Below, in pieces: positions 1-8,633 of a stretch of 64,000 nt of DNA; position 1 is the first letter of the stretch, and each line of letters begins with the position of its first letter. Origin of the DNA: CADEDH01 sp047974625 (lineage in GTDB: Bacteria; Actinomycetota; Acidimicrobiia; Acidimicrobiales; SZUA-35); assembly GCA_047974625.1 (NCBI GenBank), contig JBKECK010000119.1, forward strand, positions 1 to 64,000, given 5' to 3'. The translations under genes and the position numbers were made by a program. The notes beneath the pieces were generated by a model. That model was not told where the DNA came from and searched no databases. It saw nothing but the letters and a program-made list of their open reading frames with translations.

Positions 1-1038
1 CGGTACAACCCCTCACCATACACCTCGGCCTGCGGCAAGACCAACATGGCCATGCTGATCCCCACCCTGCCCGGCTGGAAGGTCGAGACGATCGGCGACG
101 ACATCGCCTGGATGAAGTTCGGCCAGGACGGCCAGCTCTACGCCATCAACCCCGAGGCCGGCTTCTTCGGCGTGGCTCCGGGCACCTCGGACGAGACCAA
201 TCCGAACGCCATGGAAACCCTCATGAAGGGCAACAGCATCTTCACCAACGTGGCCGCTACCCCCGAGGGCGGCGTCTGGTGGGAGGGCATGACCGAGGAG
301 ATCCCTCCCCGCCTGACCGACTGGCGGGGCGACGCCTGGACCCCGGAGAGCGACACCCCGGCCAGCCACCCCAACGCCCGGTTCACCACCCCGGCCAGCC
401 AGTGCCCCTCGATCTCCCCCGAGTGGGAGGATCCCAAGGGTGTTCCGATCTCGGCCATCCTGTTCGGCGGACGGCGGGCCACCAACGTTCCGCTGGTCAC
501 CGAGGCCCGGGACTGGCAGCACGGGGTCTTCCTGGGCTCGGTGATGAGCTCCGAGAAGACGGCCGCGGCCGCCGGGGCCACCGGCATGGTCCGGTTCGAT
601 CCGTTCGCCATGCTCCCGTTCTGCGGCTACAACATGGCCGACTACTTCGAGCACTGGCTCGAAATCGGCGACAAGGGCGAAGCCGGCAAACTCCCCCGTC
701 TGTTCTGGGTGAACTGGTTCCGTCGGGACGATGACGGTTCGTTCCTGTGGCCCGGATTCGGCGATAACTCCCGAGTGCTCAAGTGGGTGTTCGACCGCTT
801 GGACGGCGCCACCGACGCCGTGGAGACCCCGATCGGAATGGTGCCCACTATCGACGGTATCGACCGGTCCGGCCTCGACCTGGACGACGCCACGATGGCC
901 AAGCTGACCGCGGTCGAGCCGACCCAATGGCAGGGCGAGGTCAGCCTCATTCGCGATCACTACGCGATGTTCGGCGATCGGCTCCCGGCTCGTCTCATGG
1001 GTGAACTTGACCGCCTCGACGAGCGTTTGGCCAGCTGA
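1..1038 (+). CDS. pckG: Phosphoenolpyruvate carboxykinase (GTP), C-terminal part
   Basis: The reading frame is open from the first base, so the 5' end lies outside the window; 345 residues of a family usually near 600 are present. The enzyme converts oxaloacetate and GTP to phosphoenolpyruvate, CO2 and GDP in the cytoplasm, the entry step of gluconeogenesis. The visible part opens with the PEPCK kinase-1a/P-loop ACGKTN, including the reactive cysteine, followed by PEAGFFGVAPGT and a conserved GGRRATNVPLV segment, all characteristic of the GTP-dependent family. It fits with the malic enzyme (17535) and kgd (25087) as carbon flow around the C4/C3 node. A perfect GC-rich palindrome follows the stop directly. 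Identification is secure; only the N-terminus is missing. Confidence 0.96.
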   Translation, partial: RYNPSPYTSACGKTNMAMLIPTLPGWKVETIGDDIAWMKFGQDGQLYAINPEAGFFGVAPGTSDETNPNAMETLMKGNSIFTNVAATPEGGVWWEGMTEEIPPRLTDWRGDAWTPESDTPASHPNARFTTPASQCPSISPEWEDPKGVPISAILFGGRRATNVPLVTEARDWQHGVFLGSVMSSEKTAAAAGATGMVRFDPFAMLPFCGYNMADYFEHWLEIGDKGEAGKLPRLFWVNWFRRDDDGSFLWPGFGDNSRVLKWVFDRLDGATDAVETPIGMVPTIDGIDRSGLDLDDATMAKLTAVEPTQWQGEVSLIRDHYAMFGDRLPARLMGELDRLDERLAS

Positions 1039-1044
1039 TCGAGT

Positions 1045-1058
1045 GGCCCGTACGGGCC
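1045..1058 (+). terminator. Palindrome after pckG, possible terminator stem
   Basis: GGCCCGTACGGGCC is a perfect 14-bp palindrome starting 7 bp after the pckG stop. It could form a short GC-rich stem. No T-tract follows, so intrinsic termination is uncertain. Confidence 0.35.
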
Positions 1059-1103
1059 TAGCCGGGTAACCCACCTGGCGACAACACCCGCCTGTCGACG
1101 CAG

Positions 1104-1182
1104 AAAGTTGAATCGACATACGCCTCAGCCGTCCCGGTAGCCATTCCGGGGCGGCTGAGTCGATTCTCCCGCAACTTGCGGG
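1104..1182. promoter_or_regulatory. Nested inverted repeats with mutually exclusive pairing
   Basis: Three sets of arms are nested around a loop at 1138-1145: AAGTTG/CAACTT (outer), GAATCGA at 1110-1116 with TCGATTC at 1160-1166, and CTCAGCCG-CCCGG (1124-1137) with CCGGG-CGGCTGAG (1146-1159). The last has a single interruption per arm. The outer arm CAACTT (1172-1177) also lies inside a second hairpin, CCCGCAA-C-TTGCGGG (1168-1182), so the two structures compete. It lies between pckG and the glycosyltransferase starting at 1255. An attenuator, a pckG terminator or a small palindromic repeat element are all possible. Confidence 0.5.
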
Positions 1183-1254
1183 TCGGTGAGGCCCGGTGAC
1201 TACCGTTCGCGGCGTGAGGGATTATGTGCGGGATATCCGGCTTCTGAGGCACCG

Positions 1255-2604
1255 ATGAGGGGTCCCAGCGTTCTGGTGGTGAGCCAGCGGCACCGGCCCG
1301 ACGGGTTCGGCCGCCAGCCCGGCCATGTGGCGTTCGCCGAGGCGGAGGACATCTTGTTGGCCTCCGCCGACGCCGATGCGGTCATGATCGATTGGACCCA
1401 GCGATCGATCGACATCCGGGCCCGCCGGGCCCTGACCGGTCTGGGCCACCGCTTCCTGGGCGAAGACGTGGGGCGGGCGCTTCAGGAACACCTCCCCCGA
1501 CGCCGGCACGGGGCCTCGTCGCGCACGATCCCCCGCCGACGCTACGACCTGGTGGTCCTGCTCGGTTTCACCCTGTGGGACGCCAGCCTCCTGGGGCCCC
1601 TGGACGACGTTTGCCGCAACGCCGACCGGGTGGTGGTCTGGCTGCCGGAGGCGTGGCGGAGCGAGTTCGACAACCCCCGGCTCCGTTTCGAGCCGTTCCA
1701 CCGGGCCGACGCCCACTTCATCGGCATGTGGCCGACGGTCGACCGGCTCAGCCAGACCACGGACCGTCCGGTCCACTACCTGCCCCCGGCGGTCGACACC
1801 ATCCGCTTCCGGCCGCCCTGGGCCACCGACGACCCCGCCGGCAACGATCCGGGCCGTCGCCCCATCGATCTGCTCGGCATCGGCCGCCGGGACGAGACCC
1901 TGCACCGCCGTCTGCGCCAGTGGGCCGACGCCAACCAGCGGTTCTATCAGTACGACACCCTGACCGGGGGCCGGGTGATGGACCCGGCCGAGCACCGCCG
2001 CTTCCTGGCCGGCACCTACTCCCGGACCAAGGTGGCCATCACCAACTTCGCCAAGTACGACCAGCCCGAGGTGACCCAGGGGGCCCGCGAGGTGCCGGGC
2101 CGATTCTTCGAGGCCATGGCGGCGGGAACCCTGATGATCGGGCAGCCACCCTCCTCGGACGACCAGATCGCCCTGGCCGGGCGGACCCTGGTGGCCCCGT
2201 TGTCGACCAACCCCGACGAGGCCATCGACCAGATCGACGCCCTGGTCACCTCATCGGAGACCGATCTGCGGGCCCAGCAGGTGGCCACCGCCCTCCGGAA
2301 CCACGATTGGGCCCACCGGTGGCACCGGCTGATCGAGGCCACCGGCCTTCCCGTCCCCGCGGGCCTGGCCGAGCGGATCACCGAGCTGGCCGCCATGGCC
2401 GCCCGGGTGGAGCAGCGGCCCGGATCGGATTGTCCGCCCGGGTACGCCCGGGCCGTCGACATCATGGGGGCCACCGTGCACACCGCCCATCGCCGGCCGG
2501 TGCCCATGGGCTTCCGGAGCCAGCTCCAGGGCGCCACCGCGGCCCCGGAAGGCACCCACCCGGGCCAGGTGGCCGAACCCGAGCCTCGGGTGCCCAGGGT
2601 CTGA
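1255..2604 (+). CDS. Glycosyltransferase-like protein (CgeB/GT1-like)
   Basis: Predicted 449-residue cytoplasmic protein resembling CgeB-type GT-B glycosyltransferases. The N-terminal half starts with a strand SVLVVSQRHRP, and the C-terminal half contains the typical donor-site region (VPGRFFEAMAAGTLMIGQPP, then a DEAIDQIDAL segment). These proteins move a nucleotide-sugar residue to an acceptor that cannot be read from sequence. I prefer the ATG at 1255: the frame is open to an earlier GTG at 1186, but that extension would cross the inverted repeats and shows no family features. About the last 60 residues look like a disordered tail. It is monocistronic and convergent with the EcsC-like gene; no sugar-pathway partner is adjacent. 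Confidence 0.75.
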   Translation: MRGPSVLVVSQRHRPDGFGRQPGHVAFAEAEDILLASADADAVMIDWTQRSIDIRARRALTGLGHRFLGEDVGRALQEHLPRRRHGASSRTIPRRRYDLVVLLGFTLWDASLLGPLDDVCRNADRVVVWLPEAWRSEFDNPRLRFEPFHRADAHFIGMWPTVDRLSQTTDRPVHYLPPAVDTIRFRPPWATDDPAGNDPGRRPIDLLGIGRRDETLHRRLRQWADANQRFYQYDTLTGGRVMDPAEHRRFLAGTYSRTKVAITNFAKYDQPEVTQGAREVPGRFFEAMAAGTLMIGQPPSSDDQIALAGRTLVAPLSTNPDEAIDQIDALVTSSETDLRAQQVATALRNHDWAHRWHRLIEATGLPVPAGLAERITELAAMAARVEQRPGSDCPPGYARAVDIMGATVHTAHRRPVPMGFRSQLQGATAAPEGTHPGQVAEPEPRVPRV

Positions 2605-2632
2605 GCGGGCCGTTGTCCGGGTATCGCGGGGC

Positions 2633-3427
2633 CTATCCCGACACGGGACCCACCGCTGGCCTCCCCGCCGGCGGACGGCCGGCCAACCGGGGCGGGGTGG
2701 CCCCGGCCAGGCGGTAGTCGGCGAAGAGCTTCGAGGCCTGGCGCGAGATGGCCCGCACCATCATCCAGTTGACGCCGCCGCCCACGGCGGCCCCCACCCC
2801 GTAGGGCACCAACCGTCCGAGACCGAGCATCCCCCGGCGGGTACCGAACCGGGTCACCACCCGCGACGCCATGGTGGCGTTGAGCCGCCGGAGGGTGTCG
2901 AGGGCGGCGGCGTCACCCCCGGCGACCCCGGCCAGCAGGCCGGCCACCCGTTCCCCGCCCCGGCTGGAGGCGGTAGCGCCGTCCAACAGTAGGCCGGCCT
3001 GGTCGGCGGCCTGCTCGCCGAAGGCCAGCACCGACAGCACCCAGGCCCGCCGCTCCTCCGGTGTCGCCGCGGTCTGGCCGTTGACGGCCCCGATGGTCAT
3101 GATGAGGTCGGTCGAGCGGAGGGCGAACCAGGCCAGGTCGGCGCCGAGGGCGGACGCGGCCACCGTGGTACCCACTCACGGCACCGCAGCGGCGGCACCG
3201 CTCACCGCCCCGACCCGCACCAGCTCCCGGGAGAACCGCCGGCTCACCGAGCTGACCCGCTGCTCCAGGGTCAGGCCCGGCGCCGCCTCGGCCCGGGCCA
3301 GGGCCTGGTCCCAGCGACGTTCCACCGCCTCGTCGACCGCGGTGAGGACGGCCCGTCCGATCCCGTCCAACACCGGGCCGGGCAGCCGGCCCAGGGCCCG
3401 CGCCCGGGCCCGCTCACCGATGCTCAT
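2633..3427 (-). pseudogene. EcsC-family protein interrupted by an in-frame TGA
   Basis: Two same-frame segments, 3427-3179 (83 residues) and 3175-2633 (180 residues), are separated only by TGA at 3178-3176. Together they read as one EcsC-like protein of about 264 residues: an N-terminal helical part, the Ala/Gly-rich GAVSGAAAAVP segment leading straight into VGTTVAASALGADLAWF, then an IGAVNG..TPEERR segment and the C-terminal GVGAAVGGGVNW. In relatives a glycine usually stands where the stop is (VPGVGT), so GGA to TGA is a simple explanation. The ATG at 3427 has a good GGAGG ribosome site. EcsC proteins are membrane-associated and of unclear function. It may be a nonsense-mutated gene, a sequencing error, or restarted at the GTG (3175) after the stop. 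Confidence 0.7.
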
Positions 3428-3500
3428 TCAACGGTCCTCCGTGATCGTCCATAGCCCCCAGTCTGCCAGGTGGACCCCGGCCGCCGGGTCCGACCGGCCG

Positions 3501-4754
3501 TCAGCCCCAGACCAGGCCCTCGACGGGCCGGTCGACCGAGACCCGCCACGACCGCGGCTGGGCCACCGGCCACACCATGACGTCGTCGGAGTAGGTGTAG
3601 GCGATGGCCGATCCGTCCGGGGCCCACACCACCGGGGTGTCGGGGTTCATACCGTCACCCAGCAGGGTGTACGCCCCGGTGTCGAGTTCGACCAGCAGGG
3701 GCAACGACAGCACCCCGTTGTCGACTGCGGTGGCCAGCCGGACACCGTCGGGCGACACTGCCACCGCCCGGCCCCAGGCCCCGACGTCGAGCCCGGCGAC
3801 CGGAGCGGGCAGCGGGATGATCCGCTGGTGGGGGTCGTCCGGCGTCCCCACGGCGATCGTGCAGTCGGTGGGGTGGTCGCAGTCGTGACTCACCAGCCAA
3901 CGGCCGTCGAAGCTGAGCACCTGCCCCACGGTCACCGGCTGGGCGGCCCCGTCCCGGGAAAGCAGCCAGGTGCGGTCGGCCCGGCCCACCAACAGCTGGT
4001 CGGCCCAGCGGCCCCACACCGTGACCGGCGGGCCCTGGACCTGCCAGTGCCGTTCGGCGGTAACCGGACCGGGGCCGTCCTCCGGGGTCCCCCCGTCCCG
4101 GTGGCCTTCGCCCGCCAGGTGGTCATCGAGGACGACGTCGATGGCGGTGGCCTCGACGGGGACCGTCCCCGTGCTGAGCTGGACGAGCAAGACCGAACCC
4201 CCCTGGGGCAGGACCCGGTTCAGGGGCACCCGGGTCTCCCGATCCCCCAGGCCCACCACGACGGCGTCGTCCTCGATGACCACCTGGCGGGCGAAGGCCA
4301 CTGGTGGCGAACCCTCGACGTGCAGGACGCTGGCGACGGGCTCCCCCGGTCCGGCCACGGGAGACCACAGCTCCACCTCCGACGGGCCCGGGGCGGCCCG
4401 GTCGATCGACACGATCCAGCCATCGGAGGTGAACCCGGAGAGGACGCCACCGACGCGGGGCAGGTGCTCGTCGAACGGGGGGAACGGGTGGACCCGGCGG
4501 GCCCCGCCGGACAAGCCGACGACCGCCGGCACGCTGGAGGGCGGGGACGGGATGACCTGGGTGGACGGTACGACCGGCTCCACCTCGGCCGCAGGCCGGC
4601 CGAGCACCACCAGAGCCATCGCGACCAGGCCGAGGGCGACCAGGCCGGCCAGCAGCGCCACCGGGGACTGCCGCGCCGGGACGCCGACCTCCTGCTCCGG
4701 ATCGACCAGCTCAACCGGTTCGACCGGCTCTGGGTCGTGGTCGGACACAGCCAT
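3501..4754 (-). CDS. Membrane-anchored propeller-like protein of unknown function
   Basis: 417 residues. An acidic cytoplasmic N-terminus (about 1-30) is followed by one hydrophobic segment (about 31-52, LLAGLVALGLVAMALVVLG), a Pro/Val-rich linker, and a large extracytoplasmic part made of repeated beta-strand units. Examples are DGWIVSIDR, GRWLVSHDC, GRAVAVSPDGVRLATAVDNG and PVVWAPDGSAIAYTY; the last two resemble PD40/WD40-type blades. No catalytic motif is recognised. Such anchored propellers often act as binding or scaffold domains at the cell surface, but that is inference. It is preceded by a small membrane protein gene (4794-5156) on the same strand about 40 bp away, possibly co-transcribed. 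Confidence 0.7.
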   Translation of the reverse strand: MAVSDHDPEPVEPVELVDPEQEVGVPARQSPVALLAGLVALGLVAMALVVLGRPAAEVEPVVPSTQVIPSPPSSVPAVVGLSGGARRVHPFPPFDEHLPRVGGVLSGFTSDGWIVSIDRAAPGPSEVELWSPVAGPGEPVASVLHVEGSPPVAFARQVVIEDDAVVVGLGDRETRVPLNRVLPQGGSVLLVQLSTGTVPVEATAIDVVLDDHLAGEGHRDGGTPEDGPGPVTAERHWQVQGPPVTVWGRWADQLLVGRADRTWLLSRDGAAQPVTVGQVLSFDGRWLVSHDCDHPTDCTIAVGTPDDPHQRIIPLPAPVAGLDVGAWGRAVAVSPDGVRLATAVDNGVLSLPLLVELDTGAYTLLGDGMNPDTPVVWAPDGSAIAYTYSDDVMVWPVAQPRSWRVSVDRPVEGLVWG

Positions 4755-4793
4755 GGGACCCCCGGTGGCCGGCGGGTCGACGACAGCTACGGA

Positions 4794-5156
4794 CTACGCC
4801 GGTGTGAGAATCATCCCCCGAATCCCCATACCCATCAAGAACAGGCATCCCAGGCCGTACAGGAGGTAGATGCGGTGTTCGAGCTGCTGGCGGTAGCTGT
4901 AGATGATGCCTACGGTGGCCAGGGACACGAAGCCGTAGATCACGTGGAGCTGGTCGTAGGCCCGGTCCTGTTCCTGGAGGACGAGGACGCCGAGGATGGC
5001 CTGGACCGCGACCGACACCTGGGCGAACCCCACCGTCCACCACAGTTCGCGGCGACGCAGGCGGGGGTACCAGTTGGCCAGCAGAGCCCAGATCCCGGCC
5101 GCGGCGTTACTGATCACCATCACCCAGGCCACGGCCACGTGGAGGTCGAACGCCAC
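4794..5156 (-). CDS. Small membrane protein, four predicted TM segments
   Basis: 120 residues with about four hydrophobic helices: near the N-terminus (LHVAVAWVMVISNAAAGIWALLA), VGFAQVSVAVQAILGVLVL, VIYGFVSLATVGIIYS and LLYGLGCLFLMGMGI. A charged loop RLRRRELW lies between the first two. The start is a GTG; no strong ribosome-binding site is visible. I do not recognise the family. It lies just upstream of the anchored propeller protein on the same strand and diverges from the small gene at 5222. Confidence 0.65.
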   Translation of the reverse strand: MAFDLHVAVAWVMVISNAAAGIWALLANWYPRLRRRELWWTVGFAQVSVAVQAILGVLVLQEQDRAYDQLHVIYGFVSLATVGIIYSYRQQLEHRIYLLYGLGCLFLMGMGIRGMILTPA

Positions 5157-5221
5157 GGGCTGGAGGGTACCGTTCCCGATCCCAGTTCGCCGCCACGGCC
5201 AAACAGTGCAAGAGTCGTGTG

Positions 5222-5539
5222 ATGCGTCACCGGAGGTACTACATCGAGTCGCTCCGCACGTCGGGCCGTCTGGTGCCCCCGGTCGGTGGTGACCTGATCG
5301 TGGCGGCCACCGAGGAGAACCAGGATCTCGACTGGGAGCTCGTCTACCGGTCGAGCCGGCCGTGGGTGCTCGACGTGGCCCCCTACGACCTCGAGATGGA
5401 CGGGCCCGAGGGCAGCTTCACCGGGCCGGCCATCCTGGTGCGGTCGGACGGGCGGTCGCACGTGTTCCGGGGGGTCGGCTGGCTCGACGGCTTCGACGAC
5501 GCCAACCTCCTCGACCGGGCCGAGATCGACCTTCGCTAG
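5222..5539 (+). CDS. Small conserved-looking protein of unknown function
   Basis: About 105 residues, soluble, with alternating hydrophobic/charged strands (GDLIVAATEENQDLDWELVYRS, WVLDVAPYDLEM, HVFRGVGWLDGFD) and no signal peptide. Codon use matches the genome, which supports a real gene. The start may be the ATG at 5222 or the GTG one codon earlier. No family recognised. It diverges from the membrane protein at 4794-5156 and converges on the racemase gene. Confidence 0.55.
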   Translation: MRHRRYYIESLRTSGRLVPPVGGDLIVAATEENQDLDWELVYRSSRPWVLDVAPYDLEMDGPEGSFTGPAILVRSDGRSHVFRGVGWLDGFDDANLLDRAEIDLR

Positions 5540-5551
5540 CGGCCCCGGCCT

Positions 5552-5575
5552 CCGGCCCGGGCCGATCCGGGCCGG
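5552..5575. terminator. GC-rich hairpin between convergent genes
   Basis: CCGGCCCGG (5552-5560) and CCGGGCCGG (5567-5575) are perfect 9-bp inverted arms around a 6-nt loop. The hairpin lies between the stops of the convergent genes 5222-5539 and 5612-6757, as expected for a bidirectional terminator. There is no T-run. Confidence 0.45.
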
Positions 5576-5611
5576 TGTTCGGCTCCCGCCGACCGGCCCG
5601 GATCGTGACCG

Positions 5612-6757
5612 TCAGGCCACGGCGTCGGTGGCCCGAAGCTTGGCGATCTCGTCGCGGTCGAACCCGAACCGGCTGAGCACCTCGTCGGTGTGCTGCCCGG
5701 CGTGGGGGGCGGGACGGTCGATCTCCGGGCTCGTCCGGCTGAACCGGGGGGCCGGGGCGGCCTGGGTCATCCCGTTGGCCTCGACGAAGGTGTTCCGGGC
5801 CACGTTGTGGGGGTGCCTGGTGGCCTCGTCCATCGACAGCACCGGGGCGAAGCAGACGTCACTGTGCTCCATGACGGAGCACCATTCGTCGCGGGTCCTG
5901 GTCTTGAACAGGGCGGTCACCCGCTCCTTCATGGCCGGCCACTGGCTCCGGTCCATCTGGGGAGCGAGGTCGGCCTGCTCACCGAGACCGGACAGCTCGA
6001 GGAGCTCGGCGTAGAACTGGGGCTCGATCGAGCCGATCGAGATGTACTCCCCGTCGGCGCACTCGTAGGCGTCGTAGAAGGGGGCGCCGGTGTCGAGCAT
6101 GTTGGTGCCCCGCTCGTCGCGCCACAGACCGGCCGTCTTCATGGTCCAGAACATGTTCATGAGGGAGGCGGCCCCGTCGACCATGGCCGCGTCCACCACC
6201 TGGCCCTGGCCCGACGACCGGGCCTCCAGCAGGGCGCAGACGATGCCGAACGCCAGGTACATGCCGCCGCCGCCGAAGTCGCCGACGAGGTTGAGGGGCG
6301 GTACCGGTGCCTCACCGGCCCGGCCGATCGGGGCGAGCGCCCCGGCCAGCGAGATGTAGTTGATGTCGTGCCCGGCGGCCTGGGCGTAGGGGCCTTCCTG
6401 GCCCCAGCCGGTCATCCGGCCGTAGACGATCCTGGGGTTGCGGGCGAGGCAGTCCTCGGGCCCGAGGCCCATGCGCTCGGTGACGCCGGGGCGGAAGCCC
6501 TCCATGATGACGTCGGCCGACTCGACCATCTTCAGCACGGCCTCGACCCCGTCGGGGTTCTTCAGGTCGACGCCGATGGACCGGCGGCCGCGGGTCAGCG
6601 AGTCCTTGGGCGGGTTGGCCGGGTCGCCGCCGGAGACGGCGCCGGCCCGATCGACCCGGATGACGTCGGCGCCCATGGCGGCGAGCATCATGGCGCAGTA
6701 CGGGCCGGGGCCGATGCCGGCCAGTTCGATGACGGTGATGCCTTGGAGAGGTCCCAT
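5612..6757 (-). CDS. mcr: Alpha-methylacyl-CoA racemase (CaiB/BaiF family)
   Basis: 381 residues, the usual length for family III CoA-transferase-fold racemases. It interconverts (R)- and (S)-2-methylacyl-CoA, needed so that beta-oxidation can act on branched chains or sterol side chains. The catalytic residues known from the mycobacterial enzyme are visible: His130 in AGHDINY, Asp160 in GDFGGGG and Glu245 in GSIEPQFY. The N-terminal GPGPYCAMMLAAMGADVIRVD and the RSIGVDLK segment bind CoA in this fold. Its role fits the hydratase/SDR pair at 54494-56392 and the acyl-CoA synthetase at 19746. A racemase is more likely than a CoA transferase because all three catalytic residues match. Confidence 0.9.
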   Translation of the reverse strand: MGPLQGITVIELAGIGPGPYCAMMLAAMGADVIRVDRAGAVSGGDPANPPKDSLTRGRRSIGVDLKNPDGVEAVLKMVESADVIMEGFRPGVTERMGLGPEDCLARNPRIVYGRMTGWGQEGPYAQAAGHDINYISLAGALAPIGRAGEAPVPPLNLVGDFGGGGMYLAFGIVCALLEARSSGQGQVVDAAMVDGAASLMNMFWTMKTAGLWRDERGTNMLDTGAPFYDAYECADGEYISIGSIEPQFYAELLELSGLGEQADLAPQMDRSQWPAMKERVTALFKTRTRDEWCSVMEHSDVCFAPVLSMDEATRHPHNVARNTFVEANGMTQAAPAPRFSRTSPEIDRPAPHAGQHTDEVLSRFGFDRDEIAKLRATDAVA

Positions 6758-6830
6758 GGGCCATCACCGTAGATGGTGCCCGTCGGTAGCAGCCATTAAG
6801 GGGCCCGATGGGTCCTTGGCCAGGCGGGGG

Positions 6831-8633
6831 TCAGGAGGCCAGGGGGAATCCGGCCACCGGCTGGAGTTCGGTCACGAGCACCCGGCGGGTGGGCACGGGG
6901 CCGGGACGGTGGCGGCGGCGATGGGCCTGGGCGGGGTCACTCTGCGGGTGGTCGAGACGGAAATGGGCGCCTCGGCTCTCGGTGCGGGCCGATGCCGCCT
7001 CGAGCACCAGGTGGGCGATCTGGTGGATGGGCCGGGTGGCGGTGGAGGCCCGGGGCGACAGCACGATCCCGGCCAGACGTCGCCGGCCGGCGGCGAGACC
7101 GGGCCCGTCCCGCTCCACCCCGGCGTGGGCCCACAACAGCTCCCGGATGGTCCCGGCCACCCCCTGGTCGGCCGCCCAGGCTCCGTCCCGGTCGCCGAAG
7201 ACGGAGCCGGGGGCGGAGTCAGGGGCGGAGGCAGGGTCAGGGTCAGGGTCAGAGACGGAGCCGGAGTCAGAGCCGGGGTCGGGGGCGTGCACCCGGTCGA
7301 CGGTGACGGCGTCGACGGGCAGGTCGAGCCGGTCCACCTGGCCGTCGGGGGCGGGAGCCGCCCATTCGCCCCGGCCCACGTCGACGGCCACCGCCCGGGA
7401 GGCGACGAGGCCCTCGAGCAGTGAGTTCGAGGCCAGCCGGTTGGCCCCGTGGAGCCCCGACGAGGTCACCTCGCCCACCGCCCACAGGCCGGGTAGGGAG
7501 GTCCGCCCCTGGGCGTCAACGGCGATCCCGCCCATGCAGTAGTGGGCGGCCGGGGTGACGGGAAGGGGTTCCCGGGCGGGGTCGAAGCCGTGCTCCCGGG
7601 CCAGGGCGTCGACGGTGGGAAACCGCGCCCCGAAGGTATCCCCCACTGCCCCGGTGGCGTCGAGCATGGGACGGTGGCCGGCGGCCGCGTGGCGGTAGAT
7701 GGCCCGGGCCACCACGTCCCGGGGGGCGAGCTCGGCGTCGGGGTGCACCGCCGACATGAACCGTCGGCCGGTCTCGTCGATCAGGACCGCGCCCTCACCC
7801 CGCAGGGCTTCGGTGAGCAGGGGCAGCCGGTCGGCGGCAGCCACGTCGAGGGCGGTGGGGTGGAACTGGACCATCTCCATGTCGGCCAGGACGGCCCCGG
7901 CCCGGGCGGCGGCGGCGATGCCGGCCCCGATGACCTCCCCGGGCGTGGTGGTGCGGGCGAAGCAGTGGGCGTACCCGCCGGTGGCCAGGATCACGGCCGG
8001 GGCCAGCACAAGGTGGGGTGTGGCCCCCGCCCCGGATCCGGGGCCGTCGGTGGTTTCGAGGATGACGCCCACCACGGCGTCGTCCCGACGGACGAGGTCG
8101 ACCATGGTGGTGGAGGTCAGGACCTCGATGGAGGGGTGGGCCTCGACGGCCCGGCGCAGGGCGGCCACCACGGCGGCGCCGGTGGCGTCGCCGGAGGCGT
8201 GGACGATCCGACGGGCCGAGTGGCCGGCCTCGCGGCCCCGGGCCAGTTGGCCGTCCGCGGTCCGGTCGAACGGCGTGCCCAGGGCCAGCAGGGCGTCGAT
8301 GGCGGCCGGACCACCAGCGGTGATGGCGGCCACGATGTCGGGATCGGCGATGCCCCCGGCCACGGCCACGGTGTCGGCGGCGTGGGCGGCCGTGGTGTCC
8401 TCAGGACCGATAGCGGCGGCCACGCCGCCCTGGGCCCAGCGGCTGGAACCGCCGTGGCCCAGCCACGGTTCGGAGGTGATGAGGGTGCAGGCCCCGAGGG
8501 CCAGGGCGGTGGACATCCCGGCCACGCCGGAGCCCACCACGACGGCCCGGCGCCGCCGCACGGGCAGGCTCCGGCCGCCGACGCTCACGCTCACCGTCAC
8601 CGGATCGGGACCGGCCGGGTCGAAGACCGTCAT
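6831..8633 (-). CDS. nadB: L-aspartate oxidase
   Basis: 600 residues. This FAD enzyme oxidises L-aspartate to iminoaspartate, the first step of de novo NAD synthesis. The N-terminus has the dinucleotide motif VVVGSGVAGMSTAL, then SSRWAQGGVAAAI, the capping-domain HASGDATG, and the typical EMVQFHPTALD, AAHYCMGGIAVD and GLHGANRLASNSLLEGLV segments. Its ATG overlaps the nadA stop by 4 bp (ATGA), so the two are translationally coupled. A low-complexity Asp/Pro/Ser-rich stretch of about 30 residues, encoded near 7200-7290 with short CAGGGT repeats, is inserted before the C-terminal helical domain. That insertion is not usual for NadB and probably forms a flexible loop. Confidence 0.95.
   Translation of the reverse strand: MTVFDPAGPDPVTVSVSVGGRSLPVRRRRAVVVGSGVAGMSTALALGACTLITSEPWLGHGGSSRWAQGGVAAAIGPEDTTAAHAADTVAVAGGIADPDIVAAITAGGPAAIDALLALGTPFDRTADGQLARGREAGHSARRIVHASGDATGAAVVAALRRAVEAHPSIEVLTSTTMVDLVRRDDAVVGVILETTDGPGSGAGATPHLVLAPAVILATGGYAHCFARTTTPGEVIGAGIAAAARAGAVLADMEMVQFHPTALDVAAADRLPLLTEALRGEGAVLIDETGRRFMSAVHPDAELAPRDVVARAIYRHAAAGHRPMLDATGAVGDTFGARFPTVDALAREHGFDPAREPLPVTPAAHYCMGGIAVDAQGRTSLPGLWAVGEVTSSGLHGANRLASNSLLEGLVASRAVAVDVGRGEWAAPAPDGQVDRLDLPVDAVTVDRVHAPDPGSDSGSVSDPDPDPASAPDSAPGSVFGDRDGAWAADQGVAGTIRELLWAHAGVERDGPGLAAGRRRLAGIVLSPRASTATRPIHQIAHLVLEAASARTESRGAHFRLDHPQSDPAQAHRRRHRPGPVPTRRVLVTELQPVAGFPLAS

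Noticed and set aside
3100..3178. EcsC TGA as a second selenocysteine codon
   Set aside because: Relatives are expected to have Gly, not Cys, at this position; no Cys partner and no clear hairpin right after the TGA.
2871..5222. 783-codon plus-strand frame
   Set aside because: Antisense to the EcsC-like, propeller and membrane-protein genes; low-complexity Pro/Arg/Gly/Asp sequence, no family features.
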